NCBI GenBank assembly: GCA_022813625.1
Contig: JAKLMB010000013.1
Location: 682,001 to 746,000 of the forward strand
Source of the DNA: Aaosphaeria pasadenensis
Lineage: Eukaryota > Ascomycota > Dothideomycetes > Pleosporales
Direction: 5' to 3'
DNA length: 64,000 nucleotides
Part shown: one piece after another, positions 11,279-20,844 of the stretch
How the letters are laid out: every line of letters begins with the position of its first letter
How positions within the stretch are numbered: the first letter of the stretch is position 1
The notes under the pieces: generated by a model
The model's database searches: none
Told to the model about the DNA's origin: nothing
The model's input: the letters and a program-made list of their open reading frames with translations, nothing else
Translations under genes and position numbers: made by a program

Positions 11279-13049
11279 ATGTTCAACGTCAGCAACCCAG
11301 AGGCAGCCTTGCCCCCCACCGCCTCGGAGGAGACTCCCAACCGCAAAACGAGCGCAGAAGTCGACATCAAAGACCATGCGGTTCCGACGACGCGCTTCTC
11401 ACTCTTGGACACTTGGCTCGCGAAGCTGGATTCCCGCGGCGCGGTCGAGATGCGAGGATGCATGCCTGTGCCGATTGAAGAGCGCACTGTCACGCAGTAC
11501 ATCAACATTTTCTCGCTGTGGTTTTGCATGAGCTGTAATCCTCTTCCGTAAGTTCACCTTTACCATGGATAGTCAGGGAGAAAGTAGGAAAGGTATAAGA
11601 ATAAGAAGCTAATGGAGAAAATAGGATTACGTTTGGTATGGTAGGAACGCTGAGTTTCGGGCTTGGGTTGAGGGATGCTTCGTTGATTATTCTGTTCTTT
11701 ACGCTCATTTCTACGGTGCCCGTGGCGTATATGTGCGCTTGGGGACCGAAGACGGGGATGAGGCAGTTGGTTCAGGCGAGGTTTTCTTTTGGGTGAGTTG
11801 TTCGAAACGGTGGTTTGACGGTATTTAACTGATGTGATACAGGAAATACTTCGTCTCGGTTCTAATATTGCTGAATCTGGCGACCCTCACTGGATTCTGT
11901 GTTGTCGATTCAGTGATTGGCGGCAGTGCACTGTCGGCAGTCATGGATGGTCGGACGATCAATGCGACTGCGGGTATCATTATCATTGCTATTCTCGCTC
12001 TCATGATCTGTTTCTGCGGGTTCAGGGTCCTGCATATGTATGAACGGTTCGCTTGGATCCCCGCCGTGATAGCGATCACGATAGCTGCTGGATGCGGAGG
12101 TAGTAAGTTGAGGGATCAGGTCGTTCAACCGGCGGCTACACCTCAGCAGGTGCTCTCGTTTGGAGGACTTGTGGCGAGCTTTATGCTTCCTTGGGCGGCA
12201 CTGTCAAGTGATTTCTCCACTTACATGTCTCCGAAGGCGCCTTCGTAAGTTTAAGCCTGAAAACTTTCAAACTTCGAATAGGCTAACGCGAAATGCAGAT
12301 TCCGAATTGCCCTATACACCTACGTTGGTTTGGCCCTTCCTACCGTTCTGCTCATGGTGTTGGGCGCAGCAATGGGTGGTGCTACTCCCAATGTCCCTTC
12401 GTGGCTCCAAGGCTACGAGCAGAATTACGCAAGCGGTGTCCTTGGAGCAATGCTTCATCCTGCAGGAGGCTTTGGCAGATTCGTCACAGTGGTGCTTGCC
12501 GTAAGTGTTCAGCGCTCATCCTACGCTTTCAAGTGTTAACGAATCGAATAGTTCAGCATGTTGGGAAATCTGTCAGCAACCATGTACAGCATCACTCTGA
12601 ACTTCCAGATGCTGATGCCTTTCTTTTTCCGAATCCCACGCATCATCTTCTCGATCCTCATCACGGCAATCGTCATCCCAGTCGCCATCGAAGCTGCTAA
12701 ATCATTCTTTATCAACTTGGAGAATTTCCTCGGTCTGATTGGGTACTGGTCAGCCGCCTTCATTGGCATAATTCTCGTCGAGCATCTGATTATTCGTCGG
12801 TCAAATTTCAACGCATACACCGAGGACGAGACTGCCTGGAACGATCCTAAGAAGCTGCCTCCAGGTATTGCGGCCATCAGCGCCGCTGTACTGTGCTTTG
12901 GATTGGTGATCCCCGGCATGTCACAGATCTGGTTTGTGGGCCCGATTGCCGAAAAGACAGGAGACATTGGGTTCGAAGTTGCGTTTGTTCTTTCGGCGCT
13001 GTTATATCTGCCAATGCGATTGTCGGAGCGGAAGTGGTGCCGAAGATGA
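11279..13049 (+). CDS. NCS1-family purine/cytosine-type permease
   Basis: Plasma-membrane nucleobase/proton symporter of the NCS1 family (Pfam Transp_cyt_pur type). Five exons are modelled: 11279-11547, 11625-11792, 11843-12244, 12299-12500 and 12552-13049. All introns are GT-AG, 50-77 nt, and keep frame, giving 512 aa, the normal family size. Family marks include PVPIEERTVTQYINIF before the first membrane segment, NPLPITFGMVGTLSFGLGLR across the first splice junction, GPKTGMRQLVQARFSFG, and ALSSDFSTYMSP in the middle. About twelve hydrophobic segments are visible. Substrate (cytosine, purines or other) cannot be decided from sequence alone. The N-terminal ~60 residues are cytosolic and polar. 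Confidence 0.88.
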
Positions 13050-13765
13050 GAAGTTAGATACGGGTAGATGCTAGATACGAGTACAGATGGGTACATCGAG
13101 TCGCTTACGCTAACCACTTTCACGTTTAATTTTCAATGCAGTGTCTTGTGCTGGAGCATTAAGAATCATAGCTTAGACATTTAATTATGAATATTCATTA
13201 GCCACAATTGAATCACTGATAATATTAAGTCGAACGGGTTCCCCTCCGCGAATAAAAGGGGGCCATAGCCAGCGACAGTCGGAGGATCTTGGGTTCCATG
13301 GCCCGATTCGGCAATTGAAACCTGGGGGAGCAGGGAAATGCTCGCCAAACACCTGAGGCAGAGACATGTGCACGAAAACAAACCGCTATGAGAGATAAAT
13401 TTGCAGACGTATTTCTGCGCTGCATGAAGAAGTCGAAGATGAGATTGATTTAATTGGCGGCAGTAAGATAGGAATGACTTGGGTGTGTATGTTCTCGGCA
13501 CGTGACTGCAAGCTAACCCGCCCGCACTGTGATGGCCGACAGAATTAAAGATTCCCTTAGGAAAAGTAATACTCTAGCTGTATATAAGGTATAGTTAATA
13601 TAATATTATACTAGAGTCTTTAGAACAGTTTACAGTAATAGTAGTTAGTTATCCTTAACTAATTAGAGTAATAACTAATTATCTTGATATTTATTTCTCC
13701 CTGTATAAACCTCTACTACAACTACCCTTATCCTTGTAAAGTAAGTCGGAACCTATTGTTGTACT
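13050..13765. other. Intergenic with AT-rich relic
   Basis: The first half is ordinary 3' flank. From about 13540 to 13760 the sequence becomes strongly AT-rich (TATATAAGG, TAATATAATATTATAC, short inverted TTAACTAATTAG motifs). It has no coding frame and looks like a point-mutation-worn repeat fragment, as RIP leaves in ascomycetes. It abuts the 3' end of the deaminase-like gene. Confidence 0.5.
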
Positions 13766-14434
13766 CTACTGAATTGGAGTTATACGTAGACCTTGATGTA
13801 TAACAAGTAAACATGGTTGACTGAGTGAAGATCCCTCAGAACAGGGAGGATAGTAGCGTGGGCTGTCAGAAATGTGCAGCTTTCCATATATACAGATCTT
13901 TGATCCGACTGGCCATTTACCATCGCCTCTCATGCTGCGCGGGAATGAAGCCTCTGCTTTCTGTGCAGCTACAATCTCAGCATGCCACTTTGACCCTTGG
14001 TTTCCGGATGAAATGCGTTCCTGGCGAGTAACGAGAGCTCGTGTGTGTGGTGTAGCAGCTAGGTAGTTGGTTTCAAAGTCCCAGTTGCTTCCGTGCCATA
14101 TGGTCCCTGCAGCGAAGCCTGCTCCAGGAACCCATATAACAGCTACCAATATAGGCGATCCTTTCTTTACTAACTCATCGTATGTAGCTTTCGCGTAGGC
14201 CTTGATTTGGTGGTCTGGCATTTCTGTCGGCATGAAGACATTTGGCGGCAATCTTCCTTGCCATGTACCAGGGGTAACTTCGTCCATAGGAATGGGTGGG
14301 GCCCTTTTAGAGAGCCCACTTCTTTGCGAGAGTTGTGATTGAACATCGGCCCCGCTTACAGGTACGCCAAACGTGCCCGTAAACGTACTGACAGCAAGGA
14401 GCACAGTAGCTGTTAAGACAGATAGCAGACGCAT
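13766..14434 (-). CDS. Secreted protein with deaminase-like HAE...PC...C pattern
   Basis: 222-aa protein starting at the ATG at 14434. Residues 1-~23 form a clear signal peptide (hydrophobic core LLSVLTATVLLAV). KR at 43-44 is a likely Kex2 site, so a propeptide is plausible. The mature part has HAE at 151-153, then SKICIYG (178-184), PPC at 196-198 and a second Cys at 208. Order and spacing resemble zinc-dependent cytidine-deaminase-fold enzymes, where His and two Cys bind zinc and Glu shuttles the proton. The Cys spacing (nine residues between) is longer than the usual PCxxC, so activity is uncertain. No tested function is known to me. It lies beside an AT-rich relic and a minisatellite, a setting common for fast-evolving secreted proteins. 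Confidence 0.6.
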   Translation of the reverse strand: MRLLSVLTATVLLAVSTFTGTFGVPVSGADVQSQLSQRSGLSKRAPPIPMDEVTPGTWQGRLPPNVFMPTEMPDHQIKAYAKATYDELVKKGSPILVAVIWVPGAGFAAGTIWHGSNWDFETNYLAATPHTRALVTRQERISSGNQGSKWHAEIVAAQKAEASFPRSMRGDGKWPVGSKICIYGKLHISDSPRYYPPCSEGSSLSQPCLLVIHQGLRITPIQ

Positions 14435-15357
14435 GGTAAGAGGTTTTGGAGGTGGAGTAACGATTGAAAAGAGTCGTGTAGTTTCAGTGCTTTAGATAGT
14501 ACAAGATGTGATGATACCTTTTGCTTTGCTGTAGAAGTGTATCTTATATACACAAGGAATGAGGATATTGAGGATAGATATTAACTGAAGTAAGATGGGA
14601 TTACTCTCATGCTTAGACCGCAGTAGAGCTACTGAATTGGTCCGTAATAGAGATAGGCAGTCAGGCAGATTTCGGAGTGTACCAGGGGGCGTAGTGTTGG
14701 GATTGCCACTGCGCAAGGTTAGGAGAGACAACCTGACTTTCTTAACGTCCTTTACCCGCAACATTGACGCCGTACAGCAGCGTTAACGCTGTATAGCACG
14801 CTATATAGCACTGTTCACTCCGTATAGTACCGTTCACGCCGTATAGCACCGTTCACGCCGTATGGCACCGTTCACGCCGTATGGCACTGTTATCGCTGTG
14901 TAGCATCATTTACGCCTTATGGGACCGTTCACTGCGTAGGGCACTGTTCACGCCGTATGGCACGGTTAACGCTGTGTAGCAGCAATCACGGACAAGCCCT
15001 TGATGGTCGAAAAACTCCGTTCGGTCCTTATTGCTATGCCTCATCTCAGAATGACTGCAGACTAGGTTCTGTTTTGAAATTGAGGCGAGGATGACTGCTT
15101 GTTATTTCCAAGCTTGCTATATTGCGTTTTGATATCCGTGAATGTGCTCCTGTGCCACTGCACGCCACTTGTCAGCGCTTGCAAAGAAGTGCAAGGCAGA
15201 CAGAGGTAAAGACATGCCGGAGATATTTTATATAATGAGAAATCTTCTCTACTTTGCTAGAGAAAAAGCAAGCACTCAATCCACCTTTGTCACAGCTGAA
15301 TTCGCAACTCATCAATTTTACTATCATCTCTCAATCCTTCTCTACTGGAACCCCAAA
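14435..15357. other. Intergenic between two secreted-protein genes
   Basis: Divergent promoter region of about 920 bp. Its core is the 19-bp minisatellite at 14764-14983. A TATA-like element (TTTATATAA) lies at 15228-15235, about 125 bp before the 15358 start codon. No coding frame is supported. Confidence 0.5.
14764..14983. repeat. Degenerate 19-bp minisatellite, about 11-12 copies
   Basis: Head-to-tail copies of a 19-bp unit close to GTATAGCACCGTTCACGCC, easily seen at 14822-14960. Copies differ mainly by C/T and G/A changes (GTATGGC, GTGTAGC, TTATGGG; CACGCC, AACGCT, ATCGCT). One copy near 14795 carries an extra ~12 bp. It fills the promoter interval between two divergent secreted-protein genes. 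Confidence 0.85.
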
Positions 15358-16179
15358 ATGAAGTACAACACAGCATTCTTCAATGTTCTGGCAATGACCG
15401 CTGTATCTGTTTCCGCTGCTCCAGCTCAAGAGCTGCCAAGGGCAGCTTTTACGCCGAATGATCCTTTCGTCGCTTGCGTACGAAAGACATTTCCAAGCTT
15501 CCCAAAGGCAGGTGATCCTACTCAGGAACAGCTTCGAGCCTGCTTTTCTGGAGCTCGTGCTCCGGCAGCGCAAGCTCTCGCCTCCCGGAATACTGAAGAC
15601 GACTTTGACACCGGCTTGCTGTCTCGTGGCTTGATGGACAAGATCCAGGTACTAGAAACTTTCATGGGCCTAGATCAAAAGTCGGTATGCCAGGACGAAA
15701 CTGGACACCCTACCCAATTACACGATGAATTTGTATGGGTCGAAGACGTTACAAAGGCAGCTGAGGGCCTCTGCAATGACGCTATGGCTATAATCGACAA
15801 AACAGGCCTCCATGAGGATGGTGGAATCGCATATGCATCCAGAGAGTTCACCAATGGTCACGACGATCAAAGCAATTATCTTCACAATGGTCGGAAGCTC
15901 CTCCTCACAATGGCGATCGACTTCTACCCACCTGCAGCCGTTGCGAAAGAGCAAATCAAGGATGTAGCTAATGGCGTACGCTATCTATGCTCATCAGGTA
16001 TTTCAAGGCTTATGGATCCAAGAGATGGATGCACGTCGGAGGTCAACTGGTACATTTCGCAGAAGGCCAAATTCGCCAAGCATATGGCCGCAGTTGGTGG
16101 ACAACTCGGCATGTACTACGACGGCTCTAACAGCCACGTCGGTACGATTAGACTTGGCTTCAGCGAGGATAGCAACTAG
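15358..16179 (+). CDS. Secreted cysteine-containing protein, unknown function
   Basis: 273-aa protein from the ATG at 15358. The frame is open further upstream, but this Met begins a good signal peptide (MKYNTAFFNVLAMTAVSVSA, cleavage near residue 20) and has a TATA-like element about 125 bp upstream. The mature chain has six Cys residues that could pair into three disulfides, no membrane segment and no motif I recognise. Repeated acidic/aromatic stretches and the C-terminal KAKFAKHMAAVGGQLGMYY suggest a folded alpha-rich domain. It faces the secreted deaminase-like gene across a minisatellite. An effector or other extracellular role is inference only. Confidence 0.7.
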   Translation: MKYNTAFFNVLAMTAVSVSAAPAQELPRAAFTPNDPFVACVRKTFPSFPKAGDPTQEQLRACFSGARAPAAQALASRNTEDDFDTGLLSRGLMDKIQVLETFMGLDQKSVCQDETGHPTQLHDEFVWVEDVTKAAEGLCNDAMAIIDKTGLHEDGGIAYASREFTNGHDDQSNYLHNGRKLLLTMAIDFYPPAAVAKEQIKDVANGVRYLCSSGISRLMDPRDGCTSEVNWYISQKAKFAKHMAAVGGQLGMYYDGSNSHVGTIRLGFSEDSN

Positions 16180-16689
16180 CGGTGTTACAATGATCCAGAG
16201 AGACCCTTTGCGCAGGGTGTGCTGGCTCAGGCGTAGTTCATAGCTAGAGCGAAGCATGTATGCGATATAGAAACGAAGTACTCGGCAGGCGCTGCCAGAA
16301 TGCTTTCCTTTGTCTTTATTTTGTTTGGAGATAATCACACTCTCTTATTATGTATAGATACGCAATTCGATTATTCTTTATTCTTTTACCAAGCTTTATT
16401 GCCATGAGTGTTGCGCAAGTATGACACGTGCATGAGCACAAAGATTCGCGAAATTAGTTGCTCTTTAATCGCTTAGAGCAAACTACAGCCATAGGGCAGA
16501 GTGTGTGTTCTTGTAATGCGACATATTCTTTTCTTCTGCAACACATGTCTCATTAGAGTTAAAAGATTAATCCTCAGCTATTAGTATTTAAGATATAAGA
16601 GCAAAATATGCTGGAACAAGCATTTCTCCAGGTGAGGCTATAACGTGTGAGGAGATAATATTATAGCTCCATATAAAGATATCCAGCCT
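16180..16689. other. Convergent 3' flanks, no gene seen
   Basis: About 510 bp between the stop codons of two convergent genes. The sequence is AT-rich with no coding frame or repeat. It should hold the terminators of both genes. Confidence 0.45.
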
Positions 16690-18003
16690 CTAGTTAGTAT
16701 CTATACATGAAGTTGGAAAACCCATCAACCAAATGAAATTTTCCCAGAGCTTACTGTCTTCTCCCTTTACCCCTGTGTTCCATGTCTCGTCGTTATCCAA
16801 CTGATGAATCCAACCCCGCTCTAGCTCCTGTCTCTTCTTACCCCCTTCCTCATTCCAATCATTATGGATCTTTCTGAATTCCCTTAGTCGCGCTCCCCTC
16901 CCTTTTATCAGACTGTTTTTACGTTCTTCGAAAACATGTGGTAATGTGGAAGGTAGAATCTCAGGTTGTTTCATATACAAGTCGGCCCCATGTCTCTTAC
17001 AAGCATGCTGCGTCCACTGCCCAGCCTTTTCTAAGTAGACTTCGCATTGACCCGTAGGGCAACGAAATGGCTCGGGATTTTCCTTGCCAAAGTATTGTCG
17101 ATCAAAAGCCTCGATTGCGACTGCCCCGAGGCCTGTAAGTTGTAATTGATTCGTCTCTTCTTCATGGAGCAGTCTGTTGAATTTACCAACCAGCCCATTA
17201 AATCTCCTATGAGGCATAAGAACGGTCTTGCGTTCAAACTTAGACGCAGTAAGTTTCCTCCATTTACCATCATCTGTAAGACGATAGAGTACCCTGTGCC
17301 AATTCTTCGCATCAGGAAGCACAGTCCGCCTCCCAGAACTAGAGCTTATCTCTACCAGTACAAAAACCGAAATCTCCAGGTCAACTGGGCATGTCTCGAC
17401 AAGTATCTTTAGAGCATATGCAATAGGCTCATCGTTTTGATAACTCTCGTACCTCTTTTCCCTATTGCTGTTAACAACCACCCTTTTCGCATGGGGAAAT
17501 CTCATTCGAAAGGTCCTCCAAAACTCTCGGGCCTTGTCGTAATAAAGCTCTATTCCACCTACGCCGTCAAAATTGAGGTCAACAATGGACTTATCGTTGT
17601 CCTCGATCTCCACATTTTGCACGTAAGCCATAAAGGACAGGTCGTAGTATGTATAGCCTGGGTGCCCACCTCCAAAGAGCCAGTGGGCCTCGACGAGATA
17701 GTATGCATCCGGTTCTGACCAAAAGCGTTTCGCAGCTTCGACGCGAAGAAGCATGGATGTGTGCATCATCTGATAGAGCGTAGGTGCAGAACAGAAGTCC
17801 AGGACGCGCAGTTGAAGCTCCATGGGAAGCTGGCTGAAGTGTGATAACAGGGCGGCTTGCGATGAAGTGCAGGGTGGAGCATCTTCATCCGTAATGTACA
17901 AGTGGAATGGAACGCGTTCTTCGCCGTCGGTCGTTATATAGAGGTTCCAGTTCAGTGGCTTCGATAGCGTGGCGAGTAAATTGCAGATGTGGATTGTCTG
18001 CAT
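16690..18003 (-). CDS. F-box-like domain protein, unknown substrate
   Basis: Intronless 437-aa protein starting at the ATG at 18003. Residues ~57-95 (SQLPMELQLRVLDFCSAPTL then YQMMHTS) fit a degenerate F-box-like helix set, the Skp1-binding part of SCF ubiquitin ligases. This is the pattern of the large fungal F-box-like families that have no known target. The rest lacks leucine-rich or WD repeats. A Cys/His cluster near residues 320-345 (CPTGQCEVY, then QWTQHACKRHG) could bind a metal, but this is inference. The C-terminus is charged (RLREFRKIHNDWNEEGGKKR). No signal peptide or membrane segment is seen. Confidence 0.65.
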   Translation of the reverse strand: MQTIHICNLLATLSKPLNWNLYITTDGEERVPFHLYITDEDAPPCTSSQAALLSHFSQLPMELQLRVLDFCSAPTLYQMMHTSMLLRVEAAKRFWSEPDAYYLVEAHWLFGGGHPGYTYYDLSFMAYVQNVEIEDNDKSIVDLNFDGVGGIELYYDKAREFWRTFRMRFPHAKRVVVNSNREKRYESYQNDEPIAYALKILVETCPVDLEISVFVLVEISSSSGRRTVLPDAKNWHRVLYRLTDDGKWRKLTASKFERKTVLMPHRRFNGLVGKFNRLLHEEETNQLQLTGLGAVAIEAFDRQYFGKENPEPFRCPTGQCEVYLEKAGQWTQHACKRHGADLYMKQPEILPSTLPHVFEERKNSLIKGRGARLREFRKIHNDWNEEGGKKRQELERGWIHQLDNDETWNTGVKGEDSKLWENFIWLMGFPTSCIDTN

Positions 18004-18649
18004 TTTAGGCTTGTGATTGTGAGGTCTCGTGGATGCTCAAACCAAGGTCTTGTACCAATTTTATATGGTATCTGTGTTGGGGATGAAAGCGTTCCGGCCA
18101 TCGTTGAACGGGCGCCAAGAATGACAGCGCATGTGGCACAGCACCTCAGGCAGCCTTGCGCACTGACCGTGGGACAGGAACATGAGGCTCTCCTGGATGA
18201 CTTTGGCCTGCTGCATAGTTACAGTACTTAGTAAAATACTAAGATTTTTGAAGTTAGTTAGGCAGCTGGAGTATTACTTTCAATCGAGAATACCGAGGTA
18301 AAGGAGAAGTCGACCGAGCTTGAGATTCTTAGTGGATGACGGCAAAGGCAGCGAGACTGGGCCTGTGACGTCCCCCCATCACAAGCCAAATCGGATCCGC
18401 ACCCGCGCCTTTGCCGTCACCCTCATAATAGGTGAAGGAGCTCTCCCTTTCCTAGTTCCACTCCCTCTTTTTCCCTCTATCTCTACATGACAACCTTCCA
18501 CTAGGCACGAACCTGTGCATTTGTATTATATTCAACACAGACCTGTTCTGTCGTCCTCGTTCCTTGTAACATCACCTCACCCCACTCGGTTACGGCTACG
18601 CGCATCCCCTCCTTCGATCTCCCGTCGTCAAGATACCCGATTGACCAAC
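18004..18649. promoter_or_regulatory. Divergent promoter, F-box-like gene / peroxisomal carrier
   Basis: About 650 bp between divergent start codons. A CRE-like TGACGTCC lies at 18366-18373. The stretch from about 18430 to 18640 is pyrimidine-rich, as expected for the leader of the carrier gene. Specific regulators cannot be named. Confidence 0.4.
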
Positions 18650-19836
18650 ATGTCCGAATCTCAAGCCACAAAGACCGCGCAAGAGAAACTTGCCGAGTCC
18701 ACTCAATCGGTTCCATCAAGCACGGCAGCTCAGCAGAGTGACAATGTTGCCCATGCGCTTGCCGGTGCGGGCGGAGGTCTGCTCTCCATGGCTCTGACGT
18801 ATGTAGCTCCATACTTTCTTCCAGAACCGAGCACCAGAAAGTTACTGACACACGCGCAGCTATCCATTGATCACCCTCTCCACCCGCGCACAAGTCGAGT
18901 CCAAGCGCGCACAGTCGTCGACGCTCAACGCTGCCAGGCGCATCATAAAGCGGGAAGGAATTGTAGGACTATACGCTGGACTCGAGTCAGCGCTGTTCGG
19001 CATAAGCGTCACCAACTTTGTCTACTACTACTGTAAGTAGAGCTCTGGTGCAGAACCGGATGGCCTACGTTATTGACACGGCTAGGGTATGAATGGACCC
19101 GTGCATTCTTCGAGAAGGCTGCTCTCAAATCCGGCCGCGCCTCGAGGAAGCTCACCACGGTCGAGTCCATGATCGCTGGCGCAATCGCCGGAAGCGCCAC
19201 GGTGCTCCTCACGAACCCCATCTGGGTCGTCAACACCCGGATGACTGCTCGCAAGTCGGAGTCTGAGGAGCAGGTTCTTCCTGGCGCGAAGCCTGCGAAG
19301 GCACCCTCCACCCTCGGCACGCTCTTCTCCATCATCCGCGAGGAGGGTTTCTCGCGCCTGTTCGCAGGTGTGATGCCAGCACTCGTGCTCGTCATCAACC
19401 CCATCCTCCAGTATACCGTCTTCGAGCAGTTGAAGAACATGTTGGAGAAGAAGCGCCGCGTAACGCCCAAGGACGCATTCTACCTCGGAGCCCTCGGCAA
19501 GCTCCTGGCCACCAGCATTACGTACCCGTATATCACGGTAAAGAGCCGGATGCATGTCGCCGGCAAAGATGGACCTAAGGACGACATGATCACCAGCTTC
19601 CGCAAGATCATCAAGGAAGAAGGATATGCCGGATTGTACGGAGGTAAGTCCCGATCTACTTTGATGCCCTACGCATACCGGCATTGCAGAGCGTTATAAT
19701 TGACAAATGTGGGGCAGGAATTGGACCCAAGGTCACCCAGAGCGTCATCACGGCAGCATTCTTGTTCGCATTCAAGGATGCGTTGTATGCGTACACTGTC
19801 AATGCGCGCAGGAAGATTGCCTTCCGAAAGGCATAG
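18650..19836 (+). CDS. Peroxisomal adenine-nucleotide carrier (PMP47/Ant1 type)
   Basis: Mitochondrial-carrier-family protein that would exchange ATP/AMP across the peroxisomal membrane for fatty-acid activation. Four exons are modelled: 18650-18798, 18860-19032, 19086-19643 and 19718-19836, with phase-consistent GT-AG introns of 53-74 nt, giving 332 aa. The three carrier repeats carry the signatures YPLITLSTRAQ (from residue 51), NPIWVVNTRMTARK (from ~151) and YPYITVKSRM, a pattern typical of PMP47/PMP34 and not of inner-mitochondrial ADP/ATP carriers, which have RRRMMM. The second intron splits the conserved Trp in YYYWYEW. Six membrane helices are expected. The N-terminal ~35 residues are polar and Ser/Gln-rich. 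Confidence 0.85.
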
Positions 19837-20844
19837 ATGAAGTCGTAATTACCACCACCTCCTGTCCGACGATGATACCCTGCCGTTCCACGGGCGAACG
19901 CACACTAGAACACAACACACCCCAGAAGGGTAGGATTTGTGATGGTAAAAACAGACGTTGCATACGACGAGGTATGATCGGGTCGTGCCCTCCAGCCAGC
20001 ATCGGCAGGAAGCCGACAGACACTCTCGCGAACAGATATGAATGAAAAAGAAAAGGATTTATATATCGGAACTTCGGAGCCGCTCAATATGCTATTTACA
20101 TCCTGTACATACTCTACTACGCAATTTAATCTTGCATGTTTGATCGACGCGACCACTTTGCGACCTTTTTCGTCCTGCAGCGTATAAATCCCGTAGCCCG
20201 ACTAGTCGTAACTAACGGCGCGCATATACGGCAGACAGGGCAGACAGAAATACAATCTTTCCATCCTCAACCTTCTAGAAGTTCATGCCCTACATAGTCA
20301 CGTCACATACATACCGACGTCAGGCACCGAGCCCACGTCAGGTTCCCCTCATCAAGACCCGCAGCCAGCAATATCCAACAACCCCCCTCTCTCTCGGCTT
20401 CCCTACCCTAGTCTCCGGGCCCTCTTGCATAAACGACCCCCCTCAGCCCCCAGCACCCATTCTCGAGCCTTTATTGACGTGCAGACGAAAATTGACTTAC
20501 TCGGCGCGGGGGGCGCCCAACCGTTTTTTTCTTTCTTGCATGGGGACTCCCCCCGCCGTATTATCCACCATACGATGGGCAGATTGGAAGTGCTGTACCT
20601 GGTTGTCGGGATGGGTGGTCGTCGTCTGTTGTCTGCTTCCGTTAGCTTTGGATTGTCTTGTCTTGCATTGCTGGTGAATGAAGTGGAGTGAGAAGGGGGG
20701 GAGGGGAGGGGAGAGGGGTGTGTACATACATAATGGAGCTGCTTCGCCTTCGCAACTGTCTCCTTCTCTGTTCTTTAAGTAAACTCACTCCTTTTCAACT
20801 GAATTGTTTTTTGTGTTTTTGTGTCTCTGGTTTGAAGTTCAAAG
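19837..20844. other. Intergenic: carrier 3' flank and oxidoreductase promoter
   Basis: About 1 kb without a convincing frame. A TATAAAT at 20183-20189 lies about 660 bp before the next start codon and may be incidental. A G-rich run (about 20694-20715) and a T-rich stretch precede the start codon at 20845. Confidence 0.4.

Noticed and set aside
15142..15357. Upstream in-frame extension of the secreted-protein gene
   Set aside because: It would bury the signal peptide inside the protein and includes the TATA-like element; the 15358 Met is the better start.
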